Below, one piece after another: positions 40,701 through 52,700 of a DNA stretch of 64,000 bases. The notes under the pieces are model-generated. The model ran no database searches. It had not been told where the DNA came from and saw only the letters and a program-made list of their open reading frames with translations. How positions within the stretch are numbered: position 1 is the stretch's first letter; each line of letters begins with the position of its first letter. The DNA is taken from the NCBI GenBank assembly GCA_014706295.1, contig JACSVZ010000003.1, forward strand, positions 1,393,047 through 1,457,046, read 5' to 3'. The position numbers and the translations under genes are program-made. The DNA comes from Lycocorax pyrrhopterus obiensis. Taxonomy: Eukaryota; Chordata; Aves; Passeriformes; Paradisaeidae.

Positions 40701-43700
40701 GTAGAGCTGTTTGTGGAAGGCTATTAATTCCAGCAGAAATCCATTTCCCTGTGCCTGCAGTCGGCTGGCACCTGGTGTAAGAGCCGTGGCTTCGCATCGC
40801 TTTTCCTTCGCCTCGCTTAACGCAGCGTGTCAGTGCTTCCTCTCACTGAAGGGTTTTTATACGAAACAATTATAAAAGAGCTATGAAAAATACTTCAAAC
40901 TGTGTATCCCAGCCTGTTTGATCACTTGAAGGCTCTGCACCACGGAGCTGTGTCCCTGTGTTGCTGTTGGATGAGGAGCAGGAGGCAGCGGCACCCACGC
41001 GGTGCCCGCGGGGACACTGCGGAGGAGGTGCCGCGCAGCACCCGGGGGTGACAGCTCTGACAGCACAGCACAAACCAGCCTGTCACACCTCCAGAAACAT
41101 CCATCAGAGTGCTCAGAGCCAAAAAGTCAACATTGGCTGCTTTGGGTAGGCTGCCTTCCTGTTCAGGGCTGAGACTGTTAAGATTTGCTTAAAGGTTAAG
41201 CTGACCCTCAGCACTCTGGGTTCCCTGATTAGAGGGAATTGAACAACTCCTGGCTGCCCTGAAGCTCAGGTGGGCGGTTTGTTTGCAGGAAGGCTCTGAA
41301 ATCTTTTCCTGCATCATAATGTACAGGAATTGTAATTGGCTTGTGCATGCTTTGGAAATCCAGGGTTCAGGTGGGACTCCTGGGTGAGGACAGCATTGCC
41401 TGGAGGCACCTCTGCTTGAAAAGCTGCTATTCCCAGAAATCCACCTGTGTGCTGGGCTCATCCAACAGCGTGGGCAGCAGGGGAGGGGGGATTCTGCCCT
41501 CCTGCCCTGCTCAGGTGAGACCCCACCTGCAGAGCTGCCCCAGCCCTGGGGCCCAGCACAGGAAGGACCTGGAGCTGCTGGAGCCAGTCCAGAGGAGGCC
41601 ACGGAGCTGCTCCAAGGGCTGGAGCCCCTCTGCTCTGGAGCCAGGCTGGGAGAGCTGGGGGTGTTCACCTGGAGAGGAGAAGGCTCCAGGGAGAGCTCAG
41701 AGCCCCTTGCAGGGCCTGAAGGGGCTCCAGGAGAGCTGGAGAGGGACTGGGGACAAGGCATGGAGGGACAGGACACAGGGAATGGCTTCCCACTGCCAGA
41801 GAGCAGGGATGGATGGGATATTGGGAAGGAATTGTTCCCTGGGAGGGTGGGGAGGCCCTGGCACAGGGTGCCCAGAGCAGCTGTGGCTGCCCCTGGATCC
41901 CTGGCAGTGTCCAAGGCCAGGCTGGATGGGGCTTGGAGCAGCCTGGGACAGTGGAAGGTGTCCCTGTCCATGGCAGGAATGGTGGAATGAGATGAACTTT
42001 AAGATCCCTCATAACCCAAACTGTTCTATGACTCTTTGACTTAAATAGAGAAGAGCTGTGTGGATGAGTGCTGGGATATTTCATCTGGGACATGAGGCAG
42101 GGATTAAGCATTTTGAGATGCTCCAGAAGTTCTGTCTGTGCTGCTCTGGCCTCTCCACCTGCAGCTCTCTGTACCCACAGCTGAGCCTCCTTCCGCCAGG
42201 GCTGAGCTCCCTGAACTCAGGGTGCTGCTGGGCAAGGTCAGGGAAAAGGTTGTTCTGCCAGCTGCAAACACTTCGGTGACTGAGGAGTCACAGAGCTGGT
42301 GGCAGCAGGGGGATGTGCCAGCACAAAGGCAGTGAGTGGAATTACTGTGATGATACATTTCAGTCCTCTTTTTATAATAGATTATAGGGGAGAGTCCTCA
42401 AATCTTTTTCAGAGTGTGTTTGCAATGGTTCAATAAGTTTTAATTATTCCAGATCTGTTCTTTACGTGTAGTACAAAAAGCCAGGTCAGATCTAAGGAAA
42501 TAACTACTGACTCTCCAGACATGTAAAATAAAATTGTTTTTAAATGTCACCTCCCAGGAGATGAGAGCCATGTCCAGGTTAGTGTGTACTCAGTTTTCCA
42601 TCCATATTGAATTCCTCTCTCATGCCTCACCTGCTGTTCCAAAACACTCCCCAGCTTTCACTGGCCAACAGGCCACAATATTGAGCAAGAAGATGCTTTG
42701 TTTTCTCTTCCTGACCTTGCTTTGACTTTCACCTGTCAGTGACTGCGGTCACAGCCATCGTTCTGAAGGGAAGCTGAAACCCAGCTTGGGGATAACTGCT
42801 GAACGATGGTTCCTGGTGGGAGTGAAGCTTCTGGAGCACACCACTGAATTTTTTGTACCCTCTGTGCTCTTTATCCTGATTGTTAACTCTGAATTCCCTG
42901 TTTCCAGGCACCAGAGCAATGGGGCAGTGATCTCCCGCTGCGGCCAGCCCGAGGTGAGCTGGTGGGGCTGGAGGAACGCCGATGATGAGCACCTGGTCCA
43001 GTCCGTAGCCAAAGCCTGTGCCTCAGACTCCAGGTCCAACAGTAACAAGTTAATGAATGGGAATTGTTCCAGAGATTTCTCCAATGGAGGGGACCTCTCT
43101 GATGTGGAATTTGGTAAGGCTGTCACCGTTGCTTTTCTGTGGAGGGCAGAGCTTTATGTAAAAGTTAAATCTCTGCTGCTGTCACAGATTGAATCTGTTG
43201 TATTTAGTCCCCATTCTCATTGTGGGACTGAGTGAATCATGCTGTAACCAATGTCAGAAGGATCCTCTGAGCTCCTCACCTGTTTCCTCCTCCCCAGACT
43301 CCTCCATCTCCAATGCCTCAGGAGCAGAGAGTTTGGCAATCCAGCCTCAGAAGCTTTTGATCCTGGACGCACGGTCTTACGCAGCAGCCGTGGCCAACCG
43401 AGCCAAGGGGGGTGGCTGTGAGTGCCCAGGTGAGCAACGTTCCTCCTCGGTTTTCCACTAAATCAGTCAAAGGGATTTGCTCAGATATAATGCCCTGGCA
43501 CCCTTCAGTACTGCCTGTACACTGCTCATGGGTCTGAACGTTCCGGATCATGGCAGCCCCCACCCAGCCCTTCAAAGGGCAGGTTTAGCTGTTAATTAGT
43601 CTGTTCTCAGGCCATTAACCCAGCTGGCAACAGTGCTCAGTAAATGCTGAACCCTGTGGAATCTGCTGAAGAGCTTTCCCTTGCTGAGTCAGATGTATAA

Positions 43701-46700
43701 ACTAGAGAGAGACAAAGGTGTCCAGTGTGCTCATGTCTAAAACCCCTGAACTTGTAAAACCCACTGACTGCAGGGGAGAAAAATACTCTAGAATGGTTGT
43801 GCAAAATACAACTTCTCAGCAATTTTCCTAAAGCTGAAGCATTTTTCAGTATTTATATCATAGCAGCTGCAATCCTGCCTCACCTTGCATGTGTAATACA
43901 GTTGCAACACCACTTTGTGTTCTTTGGCACTTGTGAATTGGTGGTTTTATAAACAAGATATTATTTATGGTCACTGTTGGGTATGAATGCAGCCTGTTAA
44001 AATTCCATGGGTGGAGAAACTGGAAAAAAATCCCAGACAGAAAAACTGGAGATAAGATAACGAAAGCTCTTTTGACCATTTATTTTTGTTTTGATCTTTG
44101 CTGCAATGGCTGCATTTTGATTTGTAGCCACCAGTAAAAAAAAAAAGGAAGTTTCCATTTACCTCAAAACCGCTAATTCTTCATCAGAGAGTAAAATTTC
44201 AAAACAGAAAAGCAGAGTGTACAGGAAGTTTGATTTTCTTCCTGTGTATTGGTTCTTTAATTCTGTGGGGAAGGTTTTCAAGCAGCTTGTCACCTTCAAT
44301 GAAACCTGTATTGCTTTTTGCTGCTAAGTTTTCTGCATGTATTGCCAGGTTTGCTTCATTCTCTGCATAAAAACAGCTCATTTATGCTCTGCTTTAGTTT
44401 AGATATAATGGAGTAAAAATACAAACAACTCTGAAGTTGTCTGATACTGTCTGAGGCTGCTCCTGGAGTTACAGTCTCTCGTTGTGTTTGGCCCAGCATT
44501 TGTTGGGCTGATAAAGAGTTGGGAAATCAAATGATACAAAACATCAGAGACTCCTGAATTTTCTTGTGCAAGCACTCAGTATCCCAGATTGTGAATCCAG
44601 GTTATTTTTCTCCTGTAGAAATGGTCATTTTAGTTACTGTGTGATCATTCTTGCAGACTGAAGCCTCACAGCAGAGGGAAGACTAAGTCTAGGAAAAGCT
44701 ACTGAATGGGTATTTTCTGGCCCTCTTTAGGTCTGTCCAGGCCTCCAGTGTTGCTTGAGCACATCCAGAGTAATTCCATGTATCTTCTGCTTTCCTGAGC
44801 TCCCAGGATTTCTCACATGTGTGATGCTTCCTCATACAATTCCCCTCAGAAGAAAGTAGTGGATGAAGTAACCTTTCAGCCTTTTTGAATGCTTAGGAAA
44901 AGGAATCTGTAATCTCTATAACTTACATCCATAAATTACCACTTAAATATTATTTATACTTCACATCTTTTGTCTTTTTACATCTCAGTCTTTTTACAAA
45001 CATTCTGGAACCTGGAGCACAGGAATATCCCTATTCCCATAGGTTTGCACTCTGCTTTTTGTAACCTGAAATGAAACATTTTAAATAAATACAGTAGGAC
45101 TTTGCTAAATGCTTCCTGTTTTGCTGGGCTGTGGAGTCATGTCTGGAATACCCAGCGAGCTCCAAGGACTTCGTAAATCTTCGTAAACAAATTATTTCAT
45201 CTGTCCACAGTAACAGGGGTTTGTTTTTATGAAAAATCTCCTTTTAGCAAGGTAGTTGTTACTTTCTTCCCTCTGTCTTGCTCTTTGCCTGCAGAATATT
45301 ACCCAAACTGTGAAGTAGTGTTCATGGGGATGGCAAACATCCATTCCATCCGCAAGAGCTTCCAGTCGCTGCGTCTGCTCTGCACGCAAATGCCAGATCC
45401 AGGAAAGTAAGTGGAAGTTTGGGGGTTTGGGCCTTTGGTTCCATGTTTCTGCAGCCACATTCTTCTGCTGATGATTTGGAAATTGAAATTCAGTGGATTT
45501 TCCCTTGGTAATAATGCTAAGCTAATGTTTTTCCGTTTTAGTGGAAGTCACTGGTTTATTCTGATTGAAGTGAACCTAGAAGATTAGTTCTGAAATTAGA
45601 GTGTAACCTTGAATATTGATACCAGAATGTTGTTTCTTCTGGTGGGCTTTTGAGCACTTAGGCTGATCTGCTATTCCCAGCTCTTTAATCCTCACTGTTG
45701 GCTCTCATTTGGAAAATTCTGGTGGTGTTCCATGTACTTCACTCCTTTATAATGTCATTTCAGGATATTTCATAATATTTCATAACCCTCCAGTGCTGTG
45801 GGGTAACTACCCTGTAACAGCCCATCATCTTGGGAGCTTCTGAGCTTGGGTCCTCGCTGTAGTTACCCCAGTCCTGTTTTCCCTCCCACTTCCCTGTTTA
45901 GAATTTGCTGCTAAAGCCTTCCTTGGTTTCAAAGTCCATCCAAACCTTCAGCTTGTCCCAGAGAATGGCAGTTCCTTGGGTTGGCTACGTGGCTTTGCCG
46001 CTTCCACCTCTGGGAAAGCGCAAACAAGACACAAATGAAAAATACTCCAGAGTGACACTCACAGCTTATTAAAACAGGAGCTTTGTCGTGATAAACTCAG
46101 ACATCCAAACCTGAAAGCATTTTAAAAGAGCAAAAACTGTCTTGCCTGGTTTCCCTCTAGTTGGCTGTCAGCTCTGGAGAGCACCAAGTGGCTGCAGCAC
46201 CTGTCAGTGCTCCTGAAATCCGCGCTGCTCGTGGTGCACGCCGTGGACCGGGACCAGCGGCCGGTGCTGGTTCACTGCTCCGACGGCTGGGACCGCACTC
46301 CCCAGATCGTGGCCCTGGCCAAGCTCCTGCTGGACCCCTACTACAGGACCACAGAGGTGGGTAAAGCAGCTGGCAGTGGTTGGGGTCCTTGGAGGGAGCC
46401 TGTCTGTGAATGATTTCAAGTTTCTCCACTGGCAAAGGCACTGAAGCTGGCAGGAGTTTATCACCTACAGTCTGCAGTTACACACAGGTGCAGGTATCTC
46501 TGTAACTCAGGAGTAGCTCACATTCCCTCTGCTGCAACTGCACAGTCATGGTCTGTGCTTCCCCATATTTAGTTTAGGAATATGGAGTACAGAGTGCTGC
46601 AGTTGCAGCTTCTTCTGCACCCCTGCAGCTTCTCAGCCTTTCTCTTTGCTGGATTTCCCAACTGCATGGTTTTCCAGTTTCACATTTTCATTGCTGTCTG

Positions 46701-49700
46701 TCAGTTATATTTCTCCTCATTTTCCCCCCTTCCATCCCTTTTCAGCACTGTGGGACATGTGCTGGCTGGGTTCCATCTGCCAGCCCACGGGCAAGATGCC
46801 TTTGTTGTCCAGAACAGAACTCTGTGTCTGAACACTGCTGTGAGCTGCTCCTTAAAGCCTCACACACACAGGGACCAGAAGCTGGAACTGCCTTTTGGAT
46901 GGAAGTGTGAAAACTTCCTGGATCCTTTTCCATGTGGATTCTAGAAGCTGGCATCCATCAGGCAAAACGTGCTGCTCTGGCATGGGCACAGGATCTGCTC
47001 CTGGTCCTCCAAAGGGTGCTGTCCTTCCTGCTTGGGGAGCAGAGTTGTTCTTTGCACACCCTGGGCCTTCCCTGTCACCCAGAGCAAACCATAAACTGTA
47101 GCTGTCTGTACCAGGATCAGAAACATTGAGGAAAGTGAGTTTTCATCACTGTCAGATTTAAAGCTTCTCAGCTGCCAGCCATTATTTTGGCTCTAATCAC
47201 AGCCATTATTTTGGCTCTAATCACAGCCTTTGACTCAATAAACATTCTCTACAATTTTTCTTTCCACTAAGAACCAAAACCTTCCTGCCCTGTGATGGAT
47301 TTCAGGTCCTGTGAGACAGGGTGTGACATTCAGCTGCTCACTCAGGCACTGTTTGGGAATGTTCTTAGCCCTTTTCATGAAAAATCACTCAAGTGAACCT
47401 TTAATCAACTTTGTGACTGGGGTACGCACAGACAAGCACCTGCTCTCCCTGAGCTTGGATGTCCTGTTGTGGATGGATGATTTTCTTTCCTGACAGGTGG
47501 ATCTGACCATCATTTTTAAGGCAAGTTTTCATATGACTTGTCCAGATATTGGACACCATGATCCAGAAGCTTTGGCAAGATGCAGTTCCTGCTTGTCACT
47601 GCCTGGATGAGATAGGGCTCATATCAGGATCCTCCCTGCCAGTCACTGAGGACTTAACCTGCCTTATTCCCTTTCCTGTTCATGTAGTTTGGGATTCCTT
47701 ATCTGTCCTAATTTCATTGCAGAGCACAGAGGCATTAGGGGAAGCAGTAAAGACAAGTAATGAGCCCAGTGCAGAGGGGAAATAGGAGAGAGGACACAGC
47801 CATTCCCGCAAGTCTCAGACCATCTCAGAAAACTGAACTGAAGAAAAATAGGAATTCTTCATCTGTCCTCTCCTTCCTGCAGGGTTTCCAGGTGCTAGTG
47901 GAGACGGAGTGGCTGGATTTTGGCCACAAGTTTGCAGATCGCTGCGGCCACGGGGAGAATTCAGACGACCTCAATGAGCGCTGCCCGGTGTTTCTGCAGT
48001 GGCTGGACTGTGTCCATCAGCTCCAGAGGCAGTTCCCCTGCTCCTTCGAGTTTAACGAAGCATTCCTTGTGAGTTGAGAGATTGCTGCGTTATAGACTGC
48101 TGTTAAACACTGCTGGAGAGCCCAGGGTGGGGATTTCCCCACCTTTCTGTGACATTCTGTGTCCAAGGCCAGGTTGGACAGAGGTTGGAACAATGTGGGA
48201 TAGTGGAAGGTGTCCCTGCCCATGGCAGGGGTGGGATGAGATGGGCTTTGAAGTCCCTTCCCACCCAAACCATTCCATTATTATATACATATATATGAAT
48301 ATGTTCTATATATGCTCTCACCTGATGAAGGGAACAGGAAAGCTGCCAGGATGCAGTGGACAAAAGCACTCGTGTAACCCACGGGGTCTGTTCACTCTTA
48401 AAAGCAGGACCCTCAAGGACTTCTTTTAGACTTTAAAGAAATAGATTATGTTAATTGAATAGTCTCACCTAAGAGGTGTAAAACATCCACACAGCCTGAA
48501 AAAAATCTTTCTTACTGCCGATGCAAACTCCCCCCTGCTTTGATCTTGTTTTGACTTGAATACTCCTCCTCTAAAAACAACCTGCTCCATTCATTTTTTT
48601 TCAGTTTCTTTGCTGAAAATGTGTGGGCTATAGGAGCTGTGCTTACCTTCTTCGGAAGCAGACAGCATTCCTATTAGGAATTCACCCAGGATGGTCCAAG
48701 TCAGTTCTCAGATCTCTGGGGAAGTGGCAGTCATGGGCTGCAGGACCAGTAATCTGAAGAGTAGAAGTTTTTATGAAGTGTCTGATCCACTAAGAGATTT
48801 AAGGCACATTCCTGTGATTGTGGCTGACTGGAATTACCACTTACCAGCTCAGCCATATAACTGAGTCCATGTACAGTCCCCGAGTAGCTCAGTTGTGAAA
48901 TGAGATACAATAGGTAGTAACTGGCTTCACAGCACACTGCTAATCTCCACGGGCTGGGAGAGAACATACCCGTGGTGTGCTGGCCTTTGTAGAGTGAACC
49001 CCTGATTTATTACAGTATTGAACTACTTGTCTTCATTTAAACATCTGAATAATCCCAAGGAAGTCATTGATATGCCTAAAGTTAAGCTGGCATTTGTTAG
49101 GCTGGGCCCACAGCATGGAGTGATTAATGAGCAGCATTTCCGTGCTGCATGAATGTTTTGTAGCAGAGGAATCATGATTCTGCTTTGCCTGGCCTGCAGG
49201 GCAATGAGTTTGTATCAACATGACTTGATTAGGAACAAATATTTTGTCTTTCTATGTTACATTTTTTCCTGAATTTCTTCCGTTATGATTTTAAAAGATT
49301 CCGCTCCCCTTGCGTTCCTTTGCAGTTGGTTTGTAAGAAGTATGCGAAAAATGCTGTGGATTGGTGTGGCAGCCCTGGCGAGGGGTTTGGCCCTGGGCAG
49401 GGAGGGTGAGGCTGATCCCTTGTGCCAGCTGACACCGTGTGTGTGTGGCTTTGTGCAGGTGAAGTTGGTGCAGCACACCTACTCCTGCCTCTTTGGAACA
49501 TTCCTGTGCAACAATGCGAAAGAGAGAGGAGAGAAACACACTCAGGAACGGACCTGCTCCGTCTGGTCTTTGCTGCGGGCAGCAAACAAAGCCTTCAAAA
49601 ACCTGCTCTACTCCTCCCAGTCGGAATCTGTATGTATCCCTACCCCTTCCTGTGGGAGAGCCCTGGGGGTTCCCCCAAACAGCATCCCCCAAAAGGGGTT

Positions 49701-52700
49701 CCCCTGAGAAACACCCCAGCAGTGGGACACGGTGACCTGGGGTTCAACCACACCTGAGGTGGTGGCTGCCCCATCCCTGGAGGTGTCCAAGGCCAGGCTG
49801 GACGGGGCTTGGAGCAGCCTGGGACAGTGGAAGGTGTCCCTGCCCATGGCAAGGCTGGCACTGGATGAGCTTTAGGGTTCCTTCCAGCCCAAACCCTTGT
49901 GTGGTTCTCTGAACTGTCACCATGGACAGAAAAGTGATTCCAGACCAGCTCAGCTCTCCCTGACATTCACCTTAAAACACCCAGCTCAGGCTGATGTTTG
50001 AAGTGTTGGATTAATTTTGCTGATATTTGAGGAATGTCAAATGCCGCCTCAGAAATTTCTCTGTGCTGGAAATGTACTTTCTGTGACTAAATATTTTATT
50101 TTTTTGTAACAGAAAACATTTCAATGTTTGATAAATAGACCTCTCTGGAGAACTAAGCTGTGTCAGAGGAGTGACACAAAATTGCCTGCAAACCTAGACA
50201 CCGTGTCTAAATTCATCTTAAATCTAAACAGAAAAAGTGGCTCAGATTATTTAGTGTATCTTTGTTTCTCTTGATACCTTCAGGTTTTCAGTTTGGCTCC
50301 TCCATGGTAGGAGCTCCCTGAAGGTTCTGGGAAGGAGATCAGTTGTGTGTTTGATACAAGGTCACGTGAGGCATTCAGGGGTGCAGAGCACAGGCAAGAG
50401 AGCAAACACCAAATGACATCGTGGTTAGGACTGCAAGGACTTGTATAAATATTTAAACCCTTTTTATTTATGGAAGTATCAGATGTCATAAACTGAACTG
50501 TAAGGACTGTGCAGTGGGTTTGCATATGACAGATGTGGCTTTCAATTGTTTCTTAGAGCAAAATTAAACCCTGGCTAAGTAGGAGGGAGTTTTATGCCCA
50601 CAGTGGTTGTAAAAAGATGGATTTTCTACTCCCCTGAGCCCTTCTTGGCTGTTTGTGCCCTGGCTCTGGGCTGTCACTGCAATGAGCCTCTGGAGCCTTC
50701 CCACCTGACACTCGTGAGGAGAGTGCGTGAGGCAGAGCAGACACGGCGTGGGGGGATCTTAAAGCTATGGATGCATCTAAATTTCCCTGAAAATGCCAGG
50801 AGAAGCATAGAGAGGGCTCTCACAGTGGCTCTGTGGACAGGTCTGTCCTTGGGCTGCCCTTCTGTGTTCTATCCCACTTGGCCCCTGTTCTCAGGAAATA
50901 CTCACAAGGACACTCCTTCTGCACGTGGGAGTTTGGGTAATTTCCTGTCTTGGGTTCATCTTCTTGTGGTTTTACTTCAGGCTTTAAAAGGTGCCTCTGG
51001 TGCAGCCACATCTCTTACACAGCCAGAGTTGTTTAAGAGCAGCAGTCACCCCTCAGCCCTTGCCCTGCTCAGTGCCAGGGAAGCAGAGTGCTCAGAGAAT
51101 CACAGAATATCCTCATTTAGGAAGGGACCCACAGGGATCATCTAGTCCAACCCCTGGCCCTGCACAGGACACCCCAAAATCCCACCCTGTGCCTAAGAAT
51201 GGTATCCAAGTGCTCCTGGAGCTCTGGCAGCCTCGGGGCTGTGCCCATTCCCTGGGGAGCCTGGGCAGTGCCTGTCTGGTGGAGCAGACTGTTCCTCTGC
51301 CATTGCCTGCTTTTCCATGGGAAAGTTGCTTGGAAAAGAGTGGAATTGCTAGAGTGAGCCCAGGTGTTTTTAAAGTGAAACAGAAAGCACGTTCCACAAT
51401 CAAGGAGTCCCTTTTAAGAGCAAGCTGTCTCTTCAAAGAACTTCTGCATGTGCTGAATGTGTACCCATGAGTGCCTCCACTGGAGCCAGGGTGGGCTGTG
51501 GTGGATTGGGGTCCATGGAATGAGTTCAGCTCCCTCTGGCATGGTAACACAACACACAAGGGAACCTCAGCACTCACAGCGAGCCACTGAATTCCATGAG
51601 TTGTGAAGGTGTAGATTCACAGAGAGCTCACTGCAGGAGTTCATTCAGGAGGAGCTGAAGGCCAGCATTGTTCTGCCTCTGACAGAAAAGCTCACTCTAG
51701 CCCCGAGTGTGGCTGCTGAAACGCTGTCACCAGCCCTTGGTGTGGGCTGGACATGTCCCAGCTGAGACCTGCCCAGTGAACTGCCATCCTCAAAGCTGAA
51801 CTTCTGCTGGGAGCCAGCAGCTGACCCCTCCCGTGTGCTCCCCCTGCCAGGTGCTGTATCCCGTGTGCCATGTGCGGAACTTGATGCTCTGGAGCGCTGT
51901 TTACCTGCCCTGCTCCTCCCCCTCCACGCCTGCCGACGACACCTGTGCCCCGTACCCTGTGCCAGGCTCTAGCCCCGAAGAGCAGCCTCTGGGCAGGTGA
52001 GCCTAGAGCCCAGAAATCCCGTCCTGTGAAGTAAGATCAACAGAGAATATCGGGGGATGTGAACAGAGAATGCTTGGGTGGGAGGGCAGGATTTCTCCCG
52101 GGTGTATTGGTGGGACTGTGGGACTGAGCTGCCCAAGCACAGCCTGTCCGTGGGGTGGGTTTGGAAGCTGTCACATTTCAGGGCTGACAGCGTGGCAGAG
52201 AGAAGCTGGGCAAATAAAGCTAAACTCTGGGTGTCACATAGCCACAGAGAATTCCTTCTATCCTTGTGGGATATAAGCTTTCATTGGTTATCTTGAATTT
52301 GAGTTCTTTTTCAGTGTTGCATAACCATTTCTTTGCTTTTTGTACAATGAGCACATGTTAATTAGGAGGTGTGACCAGGCTGTAAGCACTGAGGCTTGCT
52401 GGTAAAGGGATTAATCTGGGAATGTTTGAAGTCTGGTTGAACATATTTTCCTGATGGCAAACAAAGGAAGTACTGAAGCAGCTCTGCACTGCAGATGGTC
52501 GGAATGTGCTCCTGGATAATACTTCCCACAAGTCCATTAGCTGGCAGATTGTTACTGTCCTAATGGAGGGGGTGGTTTTAAACCACAGTAGCTCAAAGTT
52601 TATAAAAACATCCTCTGACTTGGGAGTGGGATTGTTTGTCCCTCTGCAGGTTACCAAAGACAAGATCCTTCGACAATCTGACGACAGCCTGTGACAGCAG

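Larger units (their letters stand above)
37124..42907 (+). other. MTMR3 intron, 5.8 kb, CR1-rich
   Basis: Holds four CR1 fragments in mixed orientation (37750+, 38862+, 39461-, 41477+) and a TA microsatellite (38993-39016). A CpG-containing, repeat-free stretch lies at about 40420-41060. No exon is recognised. Confidence 0.85.
49630..51850 (+). other. MTMR3 intron, 2.2 kb
   Basis: Contains CR1 fragments at 49760 (sense) and 51095 (antisense). The open frame at 50594-51145 has no recognisable domain. Confidence 0.85.

Noticed and set aside
41189..41971. A 260-codon antisense open frame, plus sense frames of 232 and 148 codons over the same span
   Set aside because: Most of this span is the CR1 fragment at 41477-42036. 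GC-rich, stop-poor CR1 sequence gives open frames on both strands, and the same peptides recur at every copy (for example 15260-15927, 21141-21576, 23662-24110, 32148-32762).
50594..51145. A 183-codon sense frame in an intron
   Set aside because: It runs into an antisense CR1 fragment at its end and has no recognisable domain or splice sites joining it to MTMR3 in frame.
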